A stretch of 64,000 nucleotides of DNA from CAMPKL01 sp963805925. Its GTDB lineage: Bacteria > Acidobacteriota > Terriglobia > Bryobacterales > UBA6623. Of the stretch, positions 55,060 to 63,554 are shown piece by piece. A program made the translations under genes and the position numbers. Under the pieces are notes generated by a model. That model was not told the origin of the DNA, searched no databases, and saw nothing but the letters and a program-made list of their open reading frames with translations. The stretch covers positions 806,001 through 870,000 of the forward strand of contig CAWDWB010000003.1 of NCBI GenBank assembly GCA_963805925.1, read 5' to 3'. The stretch's first letter is position 1. Each line of letters starts with the position of its first letter.

Positions 55060-55950
55060 TTAGCGAGTCGCCAGAAGTCCGCGAATGCGCATCCAATCGG
55101 CAAGACGGGCAGGCCACGAACTCAGCACCGCATCGCTCCAAGCCAAACCGACGCCGTGCGAGCCGCGCTCGTAAATATGCAGTTCCGCCGGAACTTTGGC
55201 CCGGCGCAGGGCGAGATAAAACAGAACGCTGTTTTCAGCCGGTACGGTCGTGTCTTCGTTGGTGTGGAAGAGGAAAACCGGCGGAGTCTCGGGAGTCACC
55301 TGCAGTTCGGTAGACAAATGCTCCGCCAAAGCAGGGTCGGGGTTTTCTCCGAGCAGATTGTTCTTGGACCCTTGGTGAACGTATTCGGTGGTCATGGAGA
55401 TGACCGGATAGACCAGTACGGCGAAGTCGGGCCTCGAACTGAGCCGGTCAATCGGATCGGCAGCCGCGGCTTGGCCCTTATCGAAAAGGGTGGCGGCGCT
55501 GGAAGCGAGGTGGCCTCCGGCGGAAAAGCCCATGATTCCGATGCGGTCGGGTTGGACCCCGTACTGCTCGGCGCGGCTGCGCACCCAGCGTAGGGCGCGC
55601 TGGGCGTCGCCGAGTTCGACGGGATGATGGTATTTCGGGCCCAAGCGGTACTTGAGGACGAAGGCCGAGACACCGAGCGAATTCCACCAGCGGGCGATCT
55701 GCTCGCCCTCGTGATCCATTGCCAGGGCGCGATAGCCGCCGCCGGGACACACCACCACCGCCGTTCCGACGGCCCGCTCGATCGGCACGAGGTAGAGATC
55801 GAGGGTCGGGATATCCTCGTCCTGTTGACCTATCGCCCCCGGCGCGTCGCCGCTCCAGAGCTTGATTCTCTCGGGTGGTTTTCCGCCGCGCTGGGCGACG
55901 AGCGGGGTCGTCACGAGAAGAGCGGTAAGCAGGATGAGGGCATGTCGCAT
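55060..55950 (-). CDS. Secreted alpha/beta hydrolase (BD-FAE/acetylxylan-esterase type)
   Basis: 296 residues with signal peptide (HALILLTALLVTTPLVAQ). CPGGGYRALAMDHEGEQIAR is the oxyanion-side motif; the nucleophile elbow is IGIMGFSAGGHLASS (GFSAGG), acidic member in FLFHTNEDTTVPAENS and His in ERGSHGVGLAWSD. This complete triad and length fit esterases that deacetylate plant polysaccharides or act on feruloyl esters, and 'xylanase/pectin lyase-associated' esterases common in Acidobacteria. Substrate inferred only from the family. Possibly co-transcribed with the TPR gene downstream. Confidence 0.87.
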   Translation of the reverse strand: MRHALILLTALLVTTPLVAQRGGKPPERIKLWSGDAPGAIGQQDEDIPTLDLYLVPIERAVGTAVVVCPGGGYRALAMDHEGEQIARWWNSLGVSAFVLKYRLGPKYHHPVELGDAQRALRWVRSRAEQYGVQPDRIGIMGFSAGGHLASSAATLFDKGQAAAADPIDRLSSRPDFAVLVYPVISMTTEYVHQGSKNNLLGENPDPALAEHLSTELQVTPETPPVFLFHTNEDTTVPAENSVLFYLALRRAKVPAELHIYERGSHGVGLAWSDAVLSSWPARLADWMRIRGLLATR

Positions 55951-56022
55951 GGCGCGGAGATTGTATCAGAGCCGGCGCGGTCGGCGGCGCCTGCGGCCCC
56001 GCGCCCCTACAATGAGTAGGCA

Positions 56023-57253
56023 ATGCGCTGGTTGCTGGTTGTGCTGTTGACCGCGTCGTCGTTCGCCCAGGAGAGCCCGGTCGAGCAGGCGATTGCGGCG
56101 CTGCAACAGAACGACTTCGCTGCGGCAGTCCCTCTGCTTCAGACAGCCGCCGAGGCGGAGCCCGAAAACGCTTCAATCCAGTTCAATCTGGGCTTCGCGC
56201 TGGCGCAATTGCAACGCGACGATGAAGCGATTGCGGCCTATCGTCGAGTCCCTGCAGATTGAGCCGGAGTTGCAGCCGGCATTTCTCAATTTGGGCGTCG
56301 TACTGCTAAGGAACGGGAAAGCGTCGGAGGCAGCTCCTTTGCTGGCCAGGGCGGCGGCGAATCATCCTGACGACCCGCAGGTTCAGTACTTCCATGCCCA
56401 GGCGCTTGCCGAAGCAGGCCAAGCGAGCGAGGCGATACCCATCTATGAGCGCGCGGCCGAGTTGGATCCGGGAGAGCCCTCGATCTGGATCGAACTGGGG
56501 CAGGCGCAGGCATCCCTGAATCAAATTGAAGCCGCGGCGGCGAGCTTCAAGAAGGCAGGCGAATTGAATCCACAGTTGCGCTCCTACCAACTGCAGCTCG
56601 CCGAGCAAGTGGAAAACTCCGGCGGACGAGAGCAGGCGCTAGAGATGTACCGGAGTTTTCTTGACGTCGAGCCGACGAACGTCGCGGTTCGAGAACGCAT
56701 CGGGATGCTGCTGCTCGACTTGAAGCGCTACGTGGATGCCGCGAAGGAGTTGCAGACGGTAGTCGATCAAAGCCCGACTGACGCGGCACGGGCGGCGCTG
56801 GCTCAAGCCTACGTACTGGCGGACGACGCCGACACGGCCAGGCAGAAATTGGCCGAAGCTGTTTCTGCCAACCCGAATGAACCGGAGTTGCGGCTGCGAT
56901 ACGGCGCGAGTTTGATTCAGACTTTCGACTACGAGGGCGCGCATGCCCAATATCTCGCGGCCGCGCAACAAGCGCCCAGTAACCCCAAGGCCTGGACTGG
57001 CCTCGCCTTTACCCTCTATCAGGTGAAGAATTACGACTCTTGTCTGACGGCGCTGGCCAATGCAGAGAAGTTGGAGCCGTTAAAACCCGCTAGTATCTAT
57101 TTGCGAGCGATCACTCAAGACCGGCTGCAACTGTACAAAGAGGCTCAGGCGAGTTACCAGGCCTTTCTGGCCGCTGCGCCCGGCATGGAAGATGAGGAAT
57201 GGAAGTCGCGCCAGAGATTGCACGTGATTGAATTGGTGCTAAGCAAGCGATGA
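56023..57253 (+). CDS. Secreted TPR protein, interrupted by an apparent +1 frameshift
   Basis: The start ATG 56023 opens a signal peptide (WLLVVLLTASSFAQ) and one TPR (FNLGFALAQLQRDDEAIAAY RR), then the frame ends at 56260. The next frame resumes exactly in register (SLQIEPELQPAFLNLGVVLL RNGKASEA) and runs to 57253 with about nine further TPR units. The switch occurs near 56245-56255. Joined, this gives ~409 residues of uninterrupted TPR solenoid, so either an assembly error or a recent mutation is likely. Periplasmic scaffold role expected. Its stop overlaps the start of the next gene (ATGA), making it the leader of a four-gene operon. Confidence 0.75.
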
Positions 57254-57699
57254 GATTCTGGCGTCCCGCAATCGTCTATTTGTTCCTCGCATTCGCGGCT
57301 GCAACATGGGCTCAAGAACTGACTTGGGATCGAGTCAAGTCGGAGTCGGACCCGGAGAAGCAATCTCAAATGGCGCTGGAGTTGGCGCAAGCAGGAGTGG
57401 ACGGCGTGGTCGAGGCCTACCGCCAGGGACTGCCGGAACAGGCCCGGGCGATGCTGGCCCGCATCGTCGAAGCTGCCGAATTGTCGATGACGGCGCTCGA
57501 AGCGACTGGGAAGAACGCCCGCAGCCGTCCGAAACATTTCAAGCGGGCGGAGATCGCGACCCGCAAGCTGGCGCGTAGTCTCGAGAGCGCGCAACGTCAG
57601 TTGCTTTATGACGAGCGCGCAGATCTGGATCCGGTGATCAAGCGCATTGAAGCGATCAACGGCGAAATTCTCTCCAAGATCATGCAGACCCGGAGGTAA
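57250..57699 (+). CDS. Secreted helical protein of unknown function
   Basis: 149 residues with signal peptide (AIVYLFLAFAAATWAQ). The mature part is all-alpha and highly charged (LTWDRVKSESDPEKQSQMAL, RPKHFKRAEIATRKLARSLE) without any recognised family. It is translationally coupled to the TPR gene and followed after 4 bases by another unrecognised secreted protein; the two share a helical, basic/acidic character and may form a complex. Confidence 0.7.
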   Translation: MRFWRPAIVYLFLAFAAATWAQELTWDRVKSESDPEKQSQMALELAQAGVDGVVEAYRQGLPEQARAMLARIVEAAELSMTALEATGKNARSRPKHFKRAEIATRKLARSLESAQRQLLYDERADLDPVIKRIEAINGEILSKIMQTRR

Positions 57700-57703
57700 G
57701 AGA

Positions 57704-58375
57704 ATGAAAGGCTCGCTACTCCACGCTCTTAGTGTTGCAACGCTCGTTGCCGCGCCGGCCTTCGGCCAAGAGGTCCTGCTGACCAAAGACTTCTTGACGG
57801 AGTTCGAGGCCGATCAGATACGCTTGGCGCAGGATCCGAATGAGAGAATTCCGTTCTACTTGCAGTTCGCGAAATTGCGCATGGCGTTAGTCGACCAGTT
57901 ACTGGCGAAGGACGAGTTGGGCCGCGGCGCCAAGGTCCACGACAATATCTCGGAACTGGGACGAATCGTGGAAGCGGTAGACATGGTCGTCGATGATGCG
58001 TTGTTGCGGGATGCGGATATCTCGAAGGCAATACCGGCGCTGCTCAACACCGAGCGCGAGTTACTCAGCCGGCTGGAGGCCATTCAAGAGAAAGACCCGG
58101 ACGACCTGTGGCGTTACGAGTTTGTCTTGGAAGACGCGATCGACATCTTGGATGACTCGATCGAAATTACTTCCAACGATCTCGCCGCCCGCAAGAGTGG
58201 GCTCATCGAAGCCGATGGAGCCGAAAAGGCAGCCAGGGAAAAGACGATGAGCCAGGAGCGCCGGGAAGAAGTGCAAAAGGTCGAGCAGGAACAGAAGAAG
58301 GAAGAAAAGGAGCGGGAGAGGAAGCGGCCCAGCCTACTCAAGAAGGGAGAGTCCCTGCCCAGTCAGCAGAGATGA
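57704..58375 (+). CDS. Secreted helical protein with charged C-terminal tail, unknown function
   Basis: 223 residues from ATG 57704, chosen for its signal peptide (HALSVATLVAAPAFGQ) and AGGTAAGAGA stretch upstream. Residues ~25-160 are helical (FLTEFEADQIRLAQDPNERI, LVDQLLAKDELGRGAKVHDN); the last ~40 are a coiled-coil-like, very charged tail (VEQEQKKEEKERERKRPSLL). No family recognised. Its stop overlaps the ATG of the DUF2085 gene. Confidence 0.7.
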   Translation: MKGSLLHALSVATLVAAPAFGQEVLLTKDFLTEFEADQIRLAQDPNERIPFYLQFAKLRMALVDQLLAKDELGRGAKVHDNISELGRIVEAVDMVVDDALLRDADISKAIPALLNTERELLSRLEAIQEKDPDDLWRYEFVLEDAIDILDDSIEITSNDLAARKSGLIEADGAEKAAREKTMSQERREEVQKVEQEQKKEEKERERKRPSLLKKGESLPSQQR

Positions 58376-58794
58376 CTGCGGTGAGTCCCTTGCGCGGCCT
58401 CCTGGCGATTGGAGTCTTATCTCTGCTCGGCCTCGCGGTCGCCGCGCCGTGGGCGCTCTCGCAGTTCCCGCTGTTGCTGGCGGGCCTGTCGGCGGCCTTT
58501 GGCCAGATCTGCCATCAAGAGCCCAGCCGGGCGTTGCTGGTTGAGGGCCTGCCGACTCTGCTCTGCGCGCGCTGTTTGGGGGTCTTCGCGGGCGCATCTG
58601 CGGCGTTCCTCGTGCCGGCGCGGCTGTCAAAGAAAGCGGTGCTCCTGCTGCTTGCGATCGGAGCAGCGGCGTGGCTGTTGGAAGCGGCCTGGGGGGCTTG
58701 GCCCGCTGCAGCCCGGCTGCTCGCCGGTACAACGATCGGGCTAGCCCTAGCAGCCCCTCTAGCAGAGGCGTCTAAGCCGCAGATCTTGTGCTAG
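58372..58794 (+). CDS. DUF2085 membrane protein
   Basis: 140 residues with four hydrophobic segments. The family motif is complete: CHQEPSRALLVEGLPTLLCA RCLGVFAG, i.e. CHQ-x-PSR followed by CxRCxGxxxG, suggesting a metal or cluster site at the membrane face. Function of DUF2085 is unknown. Last gene of the operon led by the TPR gene; 37 bp before tRNA-Ser. Confidence 0.85.
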   Translation: MTAVSPLRGLLAIGVLSLLGLAVAAPWALSQFPLLLAGLSAAFGQICHQEPSRALLVEGLPTLLCARCLGVFAGASAAFLVPARLSKKAVLLLLAIGAAAWLLEAAWGAWPAAARLLAGTTIGLALAAPLAEASKPQILC

Positions 58795-58831
58795 ATTAGG
58801 GCTGAAGATGCTTCGTCTTCGACCTGCCCGC

Positions 58832-58925
<94 letters not shown>

Positions 58926-59019
58926 CTAGTTTCCTCAACGCAAAGGTTCGGCGGCGGATTCGCCGCAGGACCTGCGTGACGGGATACAGTGGTTATTCCT
59001 TCTCAATCTGCTTCGATCT

Positions 59020-59796
59020 GTGCGACTAAGCTGTACGAACTTGAGTCAGTCTTTCGCGGCCGCAGGCGCCTCGGTCGAAGTGCTGCGCGACTTGAATCTG
59101 GAAACGCGCGAGCGGGAGTTCTTGACCATCGTCGGGCCGAGCGGCTGCGGCAAAACGACGATCCTGAGACTACTGGCCGGGCTGGCCCAGCCGACGGCGG
59201 GCCGGGTGGAAAGGCTTTTGTCCGCAGGCGACCGGTCTGACCGCGTGCTGATGGTCTTCCAAGAAAACAACCTATTCCCTTGGCTGAACCTGATCGAGAA
59301 TGGCTGCTTCGGCTTGGAGATGCAGGGCGTTGCGCGGGCAGAGCGGGAAAGCAGTTGCCGGACGTGGATCGAGCGTGTCGGCCTGGCGGGCCGCGAAAAA
59401 GCTTACCCACACGAACTCTCGACCGGCATGAAGCAGCGGGTCGCCTTGATTCGCGCCTTCTTGAGCGACCCGGCCGTGTTGTTGCTCGATGAACCCTTCG
59501 CGGCGCTAGACTACCAGACTCGCTTGCTCATGCAGCAGGATTTATTGGAGCTTTGGGATGAGAGCCACCGCTCGATCGTTTTCGTGACGCATGACGTGGA
59601 TGAAGCGATCTTCTTGAGCGACCGCATTCTCGTATTGAGCAATCGTCCGTCCACGGTGATCGAAGAGCTGGAAGTCACCGCGCCCAGGCCGCGAAACGCC
59701 GCCGGCGCGCCTTCTGCGGATACCGTTGAGTTGAAGCGCAAGATTCTGACGGCCCTTCAACTTCCTCTCGCAGCCGCTGAAAAACACGCAGGTTAA
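59020..59796 (+). CDS. ABC importer ATPase, nitrate/taurine type
   Basis: 258 residues from GTG 59020. Walker A GPSGCGKTT, Q-loop VFQENNLFPWLNLIENGCFG, signature LSTGMKQRVALIRAF (LSTGM in place of LSGGQ), Walker B VLLLDEPFAALD and H-loop VFVTHDVDEAIFLSDRI are all present. These match TauB/SsuB/NrtD-like ATPases. It energises the permease at 62392. The next gene starts 4 bases downstream, so the operon order is ATPase, adenylate-forming enzyme, binding protein, permease. Confidence 0.92.
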   Translation: MRLSCTNLSQSFAAAGASVEVLRDLNLETREREFLTIVGPSGCGKTTILRLLAGLAQPTAGRVERLLSAGDRSDRVLMVFQENNLFPWLNLIENGCFGLEMQGVARAERESSCRTWIERVGLAGREKAYPHELSTGMKQRVALIRAFLSDPAVLLLDEPFAALDYQTRLLMQQDLLELWDESHRSIVFVTHDVDEAIFLSDRILVLSNRPSTVIEELEVTAPRPRNAAGAPSADTVELKRKILTALQLPLAAAEKHAG

Positions 59797-59799
59797 ACC

Positions 59800-61401
59800 T
59801 TGAGCTTGACGTCGAACCTGCGGAACTACTGGCGCGTTGCAGCCGGGGTCCGGGAATACTCAAAGCAGCCAATCCCTGAGAACCTCGCCGATGCGGTGCG
59901 AGTTCAGGTCGAGCAGCGCGAGGAGACTTGGCTGGCGCTGGTGCGGCAGACGATATTCGCCGAGGCTCAGCATCCCTACAAAAGTCTTTTCGATCTGGCC
60001 GGATGCGAGTTCGGCGATCTCGAGCAATCCGTGCGCTCGATGGGTTTGGAACCGACGCTCGAAAAACTCTACGACGGCGGCGTGTATCTCACGGTGGACG
60101 AGTTCAAAGGCAAGGCGCCGATCGTGCGCCACGGTCAAGAGATCGTGTCCACTTCCGGCGACTTTCACAATCGGCTGGAAGATGCCTGGATGGAAGTGGC
60201 GACGGGAGGCAGCACCGGACGCCGCACGCCGATTCCCCACGGCACGGCCAATTTGCTTGCCCGCGACATAGTCAGCGCGTTGATGATCTCCGAATTTGTC
60301 CCGCAGAACTACGCACGGTTGATTGTCCGCCCGATCCTGCCGTCGTCGATTGGGGTGATGATGGGCCTTTCGATGAGTCGCATGGGATGCCCCATAGACC
60401 ATTGGTTCGCCACGGGCGGCGCCGCGAGGGATTCTCTGCACTATCGAGCGTTGACGCGTTACCTCGTGCAGGTGGGACGCTGGAACGGCGCTTCGATGCC
60501 GGCGCCCGAGTATCTGGCTCCAGGAGATTTCGCGACACCCGTCGAGTGGATCGCCCGCGAGAAAAAGAACGGCAGACCGACGATGCTCTCGGCCTTCGTC
60601 AGCCCGGCGATCAGGATGGCCGCACTGGCGCGGGAACGCGGTTTGGATGTGGAAGGAACCCTCGTCACTGCCGGAGGCGAGACGATGACCAGCGCCAAGC
60701 TCGACGTAATGAAGCAAGCGGGGATGCGCTTTTCGTCGCGCTATTGGATTTCCGAAATCGGCCCCATCGGCATGGGTTGCCGCAACATGCTGGACGAGGG
60801 GCGCGCGCATTTGATGCGCAACCAAGTAGCGGTCATCTCCCGACTGCGGCAGCAAGCGATCACGCAGACCAGCGTCAACGCCCTGCTCTTCACCTCGGTT
60901 TCGCCGCTATGCGCCTCGATTGTGATCAATGCGGAGATGGGCGACACGGCCGTGCTCGCGCCGACGAACTGTGACTGCAGTTTGAGCCGAGCGGGGCTCA
61001 ATTGGGAAGTTCGCAACATCTCCAGCTATTCAAAGCTCACCGGCCAAGGCATGACGCTAATGGGCGCCGACGTGGCGGCGTTGCTCGAAGAGCATCTTCC
61101 ACGGCAATGCGGCGGCGCTCCGGCTGACTATCAACTGGTGGAGCGGCACGGCGCAGGGCAGACGGAGCTGGAGTTGCGAGTGAGTCCGCGAGTGGGTGTG
61201 GAAGACTTGGCGATCGTCAAGCGCGAGTTCATTAGCGGGCTGCGCGGCGTTTACGGCGGTTCACTGGCGACACGCGTTTGGGAACACTCAGACGGGCTCA
61301 AGGTGATCGAAGAAGAACCCTTCGCGACTCCCGCCGGGAAGGTGCTGCCGCTGCATTTGGCAAGCACTGAGGCGGAGAATAGAGAAAAGCATGAATCGTA
61401 G
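59800..61401 (+). CDS. PaaK/CapK-like adenylate-forming enzyme
   Basis: 533 residues from TTG 59800, within the range for acyl-CoA ligase-like proteins. The N-terminal ~150 residues are helical. VATGGSTGRRTPI is the nucleotide-binding loop; GTLVTAGGETMTSAKLDVMK and RFSSRYWISEIGPIGMGC (YWISEIG replacing the usual Y-G-x-x-E) are the A4/A5 regions as in phenylacetate-CoA ligases. The C-terminal lid (~440-520; LELRVSPRVGVEDLAIVKRE) is present. It probably activates a carboxylic acid as adenylate or CoA ester. Sitting between ATPase and binding-protein genes of one importer, with 4-base and 11-base junctions, it may act on the imported compound (inference). Confidence 0.8.
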   Translation: MSLTSNLRNYWRVAAGVREYSKQPIPENLADAVRVQVEQREETWLALVRQTIFAEAQHPYKSLFDLAGCEFGDLEQSVRSMGLEPTLEKLYDGGVYLTVDEFKGKAPIVRHGQEIVSTSGDFHNRLEDAWMEVATGGSTGRRTPIPHGTANLLARDIVSALMISEFVPQNYARLIVRPILPSSIGVMMGLSMSRMGCPIDHWFATGGAARDSLHYRALTRYLVQVGRWNGASMPAPEYLAPGDFATPVEWIAREKKNGRPTMLSAFVSPAIRMAALARERGLDVEGTLVTAGGETMTSAKLDVMKQAGMRFSSRYWISEIGPIGMGCRNMLDEGRAHLMRNQVAVISRLRQQAITQTSVNALLFTSVSPLCASIVINAEMGDTAVLAPTNCDCSLSRAGLNWEVRNISSYSKLTGQGMTLMGADVAALLEEHLPRQCGGAPADYQLVERHGAGQTELELRVSPRVGVEDLAIVKREFISGLRGVYGGSLATRVWEHSDGLKVIEEEPFATPAGKVLPLHLASTEAENREKHES

Positions 61402-62389
61402 GTACTTCTTCTTTGGCGGATTGGCCGGCCTGGCCGGATGTTCCCGGAGCGCGGCGCCCTCAGCGAGACCGCACATCATCGCCGCGACGCCGCCCTACAT
61501 AACGACATTCCCCATCTACGTTGCTCAAAGAGCGGGCTATTTCGAAGCAGCCGGGCTCGATGTCAAGTTGCGGGAAGAACCGAGTTCGCCGACAACGACG
61601 GCGCTCCTCGCAGGTGGGGAGATCGAGGTCTCGTTCAACGCCTTTCACCCCTCGCACATCAACCTCATTTCGCGCGGTGCGAAAATTCGTTACGTTGCCG
61701 GGCGAGAGATCGCCACGCCGCAGTGCGGCGCGACGATGGTTCTATACGGCAGCGCCAAGGTCTTCCCTAACGGCCTCGAGGATCTGCGGCAGTTGGCGGG
61801 CAAGCGGTTTTCGGTGACTAGGCAGGGCAACCTTGGAGAGTTCTCAGCCGACACCATTCTGGCGACCGTCGGTCTGAGCACCGCCGACATGGAGGTGAGC
61901 TACCTGCGCGAGGCTGATGCGGCGGCCGCACTCGCCGGCGGTCACCTCGACGCCATGATCGGATCGCAGTCGCAGCACGACAAGAGCGAGTTTCGAGACA
62001 AGGTCGTGCGCGGCCCGGGGCTGGCGGACGTATTGCCCGGCTTTCAATATTCATTCATTCTGTTTGGCCAAAGGCTGCTCGAAGACGACCCCGAGATCGG
62101 CATTTCGTTCCTGCTGGCATACCTCAAGGGCGCCCGAGACTACTTGCGAGGCGCGAGCGGCGACTACATCGACGCTTTCGCCGCGGCTCACAACCTGGAT
62201 CCAGAATCCATCCGCAACGCCTGCCGCGAAACCTTTGAGCCTACTGGACGTTTGCATCCGGACAGTTTTGAGACTTTTGTCGCCTGGGGCATCCGCAAGG
62301 GCTACTGCGATGCGGCGGCGGCCGACGTCCAGCCCTTCGAAACGCGATTCATAGATGAGGCGGCACGGCGCTTGGCAGCAGAGGGCTAG
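61391..62389 (+). CDS. ABC importer substrate-binding lipoprotein (NMT1/TauA type)
   Basis: 332 residues. MNRRYFFFGGLAGLAGC is a lipoprotein signal (lipobox LAGC), with an NRRYF start that could also be Tat-like. The binding domain follows: IIAATPPYITTFPIYVAQRA GYFEAAGLDV is the classical start of NMT1/taurine/nitrate-binding proteins; EVSFNAFHPSHINLISRGAK and KRFSVTRQGNLGEFSADTIL come next. It captures a small anionic or thiazole/pyrimidine-like ligand; the residues do not tell which. It overlaps the enzyme gene by 11 bases. Confidence 0.88.
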   Translation: MNRRYFFFGGLAGLAGCSRSAAPSARPHIIAATPPYITTFPIYVAQRAGYFEAAGLDVKLREEPSSPTTTALLAGGEIEVSFNAFHPSHINLISRGAKIRYVAGREIATPQCGATMVLYGSAKVFPNGLEDLRQLAGKRFSVTRQGNLGEFSADTILATVGLSTADMEVSYLREADAAAALAGGHLDAMIGSQSQHDKSEFRDKVVRGPGLADVLPGFQYSFILFGQRLLEDDPEIGISFLLAYLKGARDYLRGASGDYIDAFAAAHNLDPESIRNACRETFEPTGRLHPDSFETFVAWGIRKGYCDAAAADVQPFETRFIDEAARRLAAEG

Positions 62390-62391
62390 CG

Positions 62392-63156
62392 ATGGGAAAT
62401 CTCCGCAGACTTGCCTGGGCCCTGTGGATTCCCATTGCAGGGCTGGCCGTCTGGCAAGCTTTGGCACGGTTTGGGGTACTGGACCCGCTGTTCTTCCCAC
62501 CCCCCAGCGACATCGCCCGCGTAGGGGCCGAGATGGCGGTTAACGGCGAGTTGGCCAAGGCCTTGGGTTCGACCCTGCGCAACATGCTGCTCGGCTATGT
62601 CTTGGGCTGTTCGACAGGCTTAGCTTGTGGACTCGTCATGGGTCGCTACCAGGCCGTCCGCCGGTCCCTGGAGACCATCATCGCGGCGCTCTACTCCACG
62701 CCGAAGCTCAGCCTATTTCCCTTGCTGCTGTTGATGTTGGGCGTCAACGATGCTCCTCGCATTCTGATTACGTCGATCGCTTGCTTCATCGTACTGGCGT
62801 TTCATGGCCAGGACGCGGTCGAAGCCGTAGGCCGAACCTATCCGGAAGTGGCCGCGATCTACGGGGCCACTCCGTCTATGCTCGTCACCAAGGTGTACAT
62901 ACCCGCGGCGCTGCCGACGCTGTTCACCGGTTTGCGGCTGGCAGTGGGCCGGGCGATGGTGGTGGCGATATCGGTCGAAATGGTCAGTTCCACACAGGGC
63001 TTGGGCGGTCTGATCTGGCTGTCGTGGCAGAGCTTCGCCGTCGAAAAGCTATTTGTGGGCGTGGCGGCGGCAGGATCGTTGGGCGCTTTCTTCCATGTCT
63101 CGCTTCGCTGGCTGGAGAAGCGTCTGATTCCCTGGAAGACCCCTGCTGCCGCCTAG
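62392..63156 (+). CDS. ABC importer permease, TauC/SsuC type
   Basis: 254 residues with about six membrane helices. The EAA coupling motif is GRTYPEVAAIYGATPSMLVT KVYIPAALP, followed by TGLRLAVGRAMVVAISVEMV SSTQGLGGLI, hallmark of nitrate/sulfonate/taurine permeases. It starts 2 bp after the binding-protein stop and completes the importer. Confidence 0.93.
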   Translation: MGNLRRLAWALWIPIAGLAVWQALARFGVLDPLFFPPPSDIARVGAEMAVNGELAKALGSTLRNMLLGYVLGCSTGLACGLVMGRYQAVRRSLETIIAALYSTPKLSLFPLLLLMLGVNDAPRILITSIACFIVLAFHGQDAVEAVGRTYPEVAAIYGATPSMLVTKVYIPAALPTLFTGLRLAVGRAMVVAISVEMVSSTQGLGGLIWLSWQSFAVEKLFVGVAAAGSLGAFFHVSLRWLEKRLIPWKTPAAA

Positions 63157-63206
63157 AGGGCCCCTTGCGTGCCGCCTGGGTCTGCGATAGTCTCAGAACG
63201 GCTGCC

Positions 63207-63554
63207 ATGTTCTGTAAGAAGTGCCGATTCCCGATTGAGGCCGAAGACCTTTTCTGCCGCCGTTGCGGCGTGGAAACGCCTGCCGGCAAAGACGCCAAGG
63301 TCTTGGTAAAGCAGAAGTTGCGCCGCTCTCGGGGCGACCAGAAGGTGGCTGGAGTCTGCGGCGGAGTCGCCCGCTACCTGCGCCAGGACCCCAAAGTCGT
63401 CCGGGCCTTGTGGGCCGGGGCATCGGTGCTGCCTCCTTTCCCCGGTCTATTCGCCTACGGCGTTTGCTGGGCGGTCATGCCCAAAGAGACGAAAAAGGCC
63501 AAGACGTCCCAGGCCCCGCGCCAGGTCGTCGAGACTAAGTCGCTGCAGGGGTAA
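63207..63554 (+). CDS. Zinc-ribbon PspC-domain protein
   Basis: 115 residues from ATG 63207. FCKKCRFPIEAEDLFCRRCG is a CxxC...CxxC zinc ribbon; ~35-95 is a PspC domain (VAGVCGGVARYLRQDPKVVR ALWAG) with one membrane helix (PFPGLFAYGVCWAVMP). PspC proteins take part in envelope-stress responses; the ribbon fusion is common outside proteobacteria. Overlaps the convergent ribonuclease D gene by 20 bases. Confidence 0.88.
   Translation: MFCKKCRFPIEAEDLFCRRCGVETPAGKDAKVLVKQKLRRSRGDQKVAGVCGGVARYLRQDPKVVRALWAGASVLPPFPGLFAYGVCWAVMPKETKKAKTSQAPRQVVETKSLQG

Noticed and set aside
58957..58975. GC-rich hairpin after tRNA-Ser
   Set aside because: The stem is good but there is no T-run, so it was not called a terminator.
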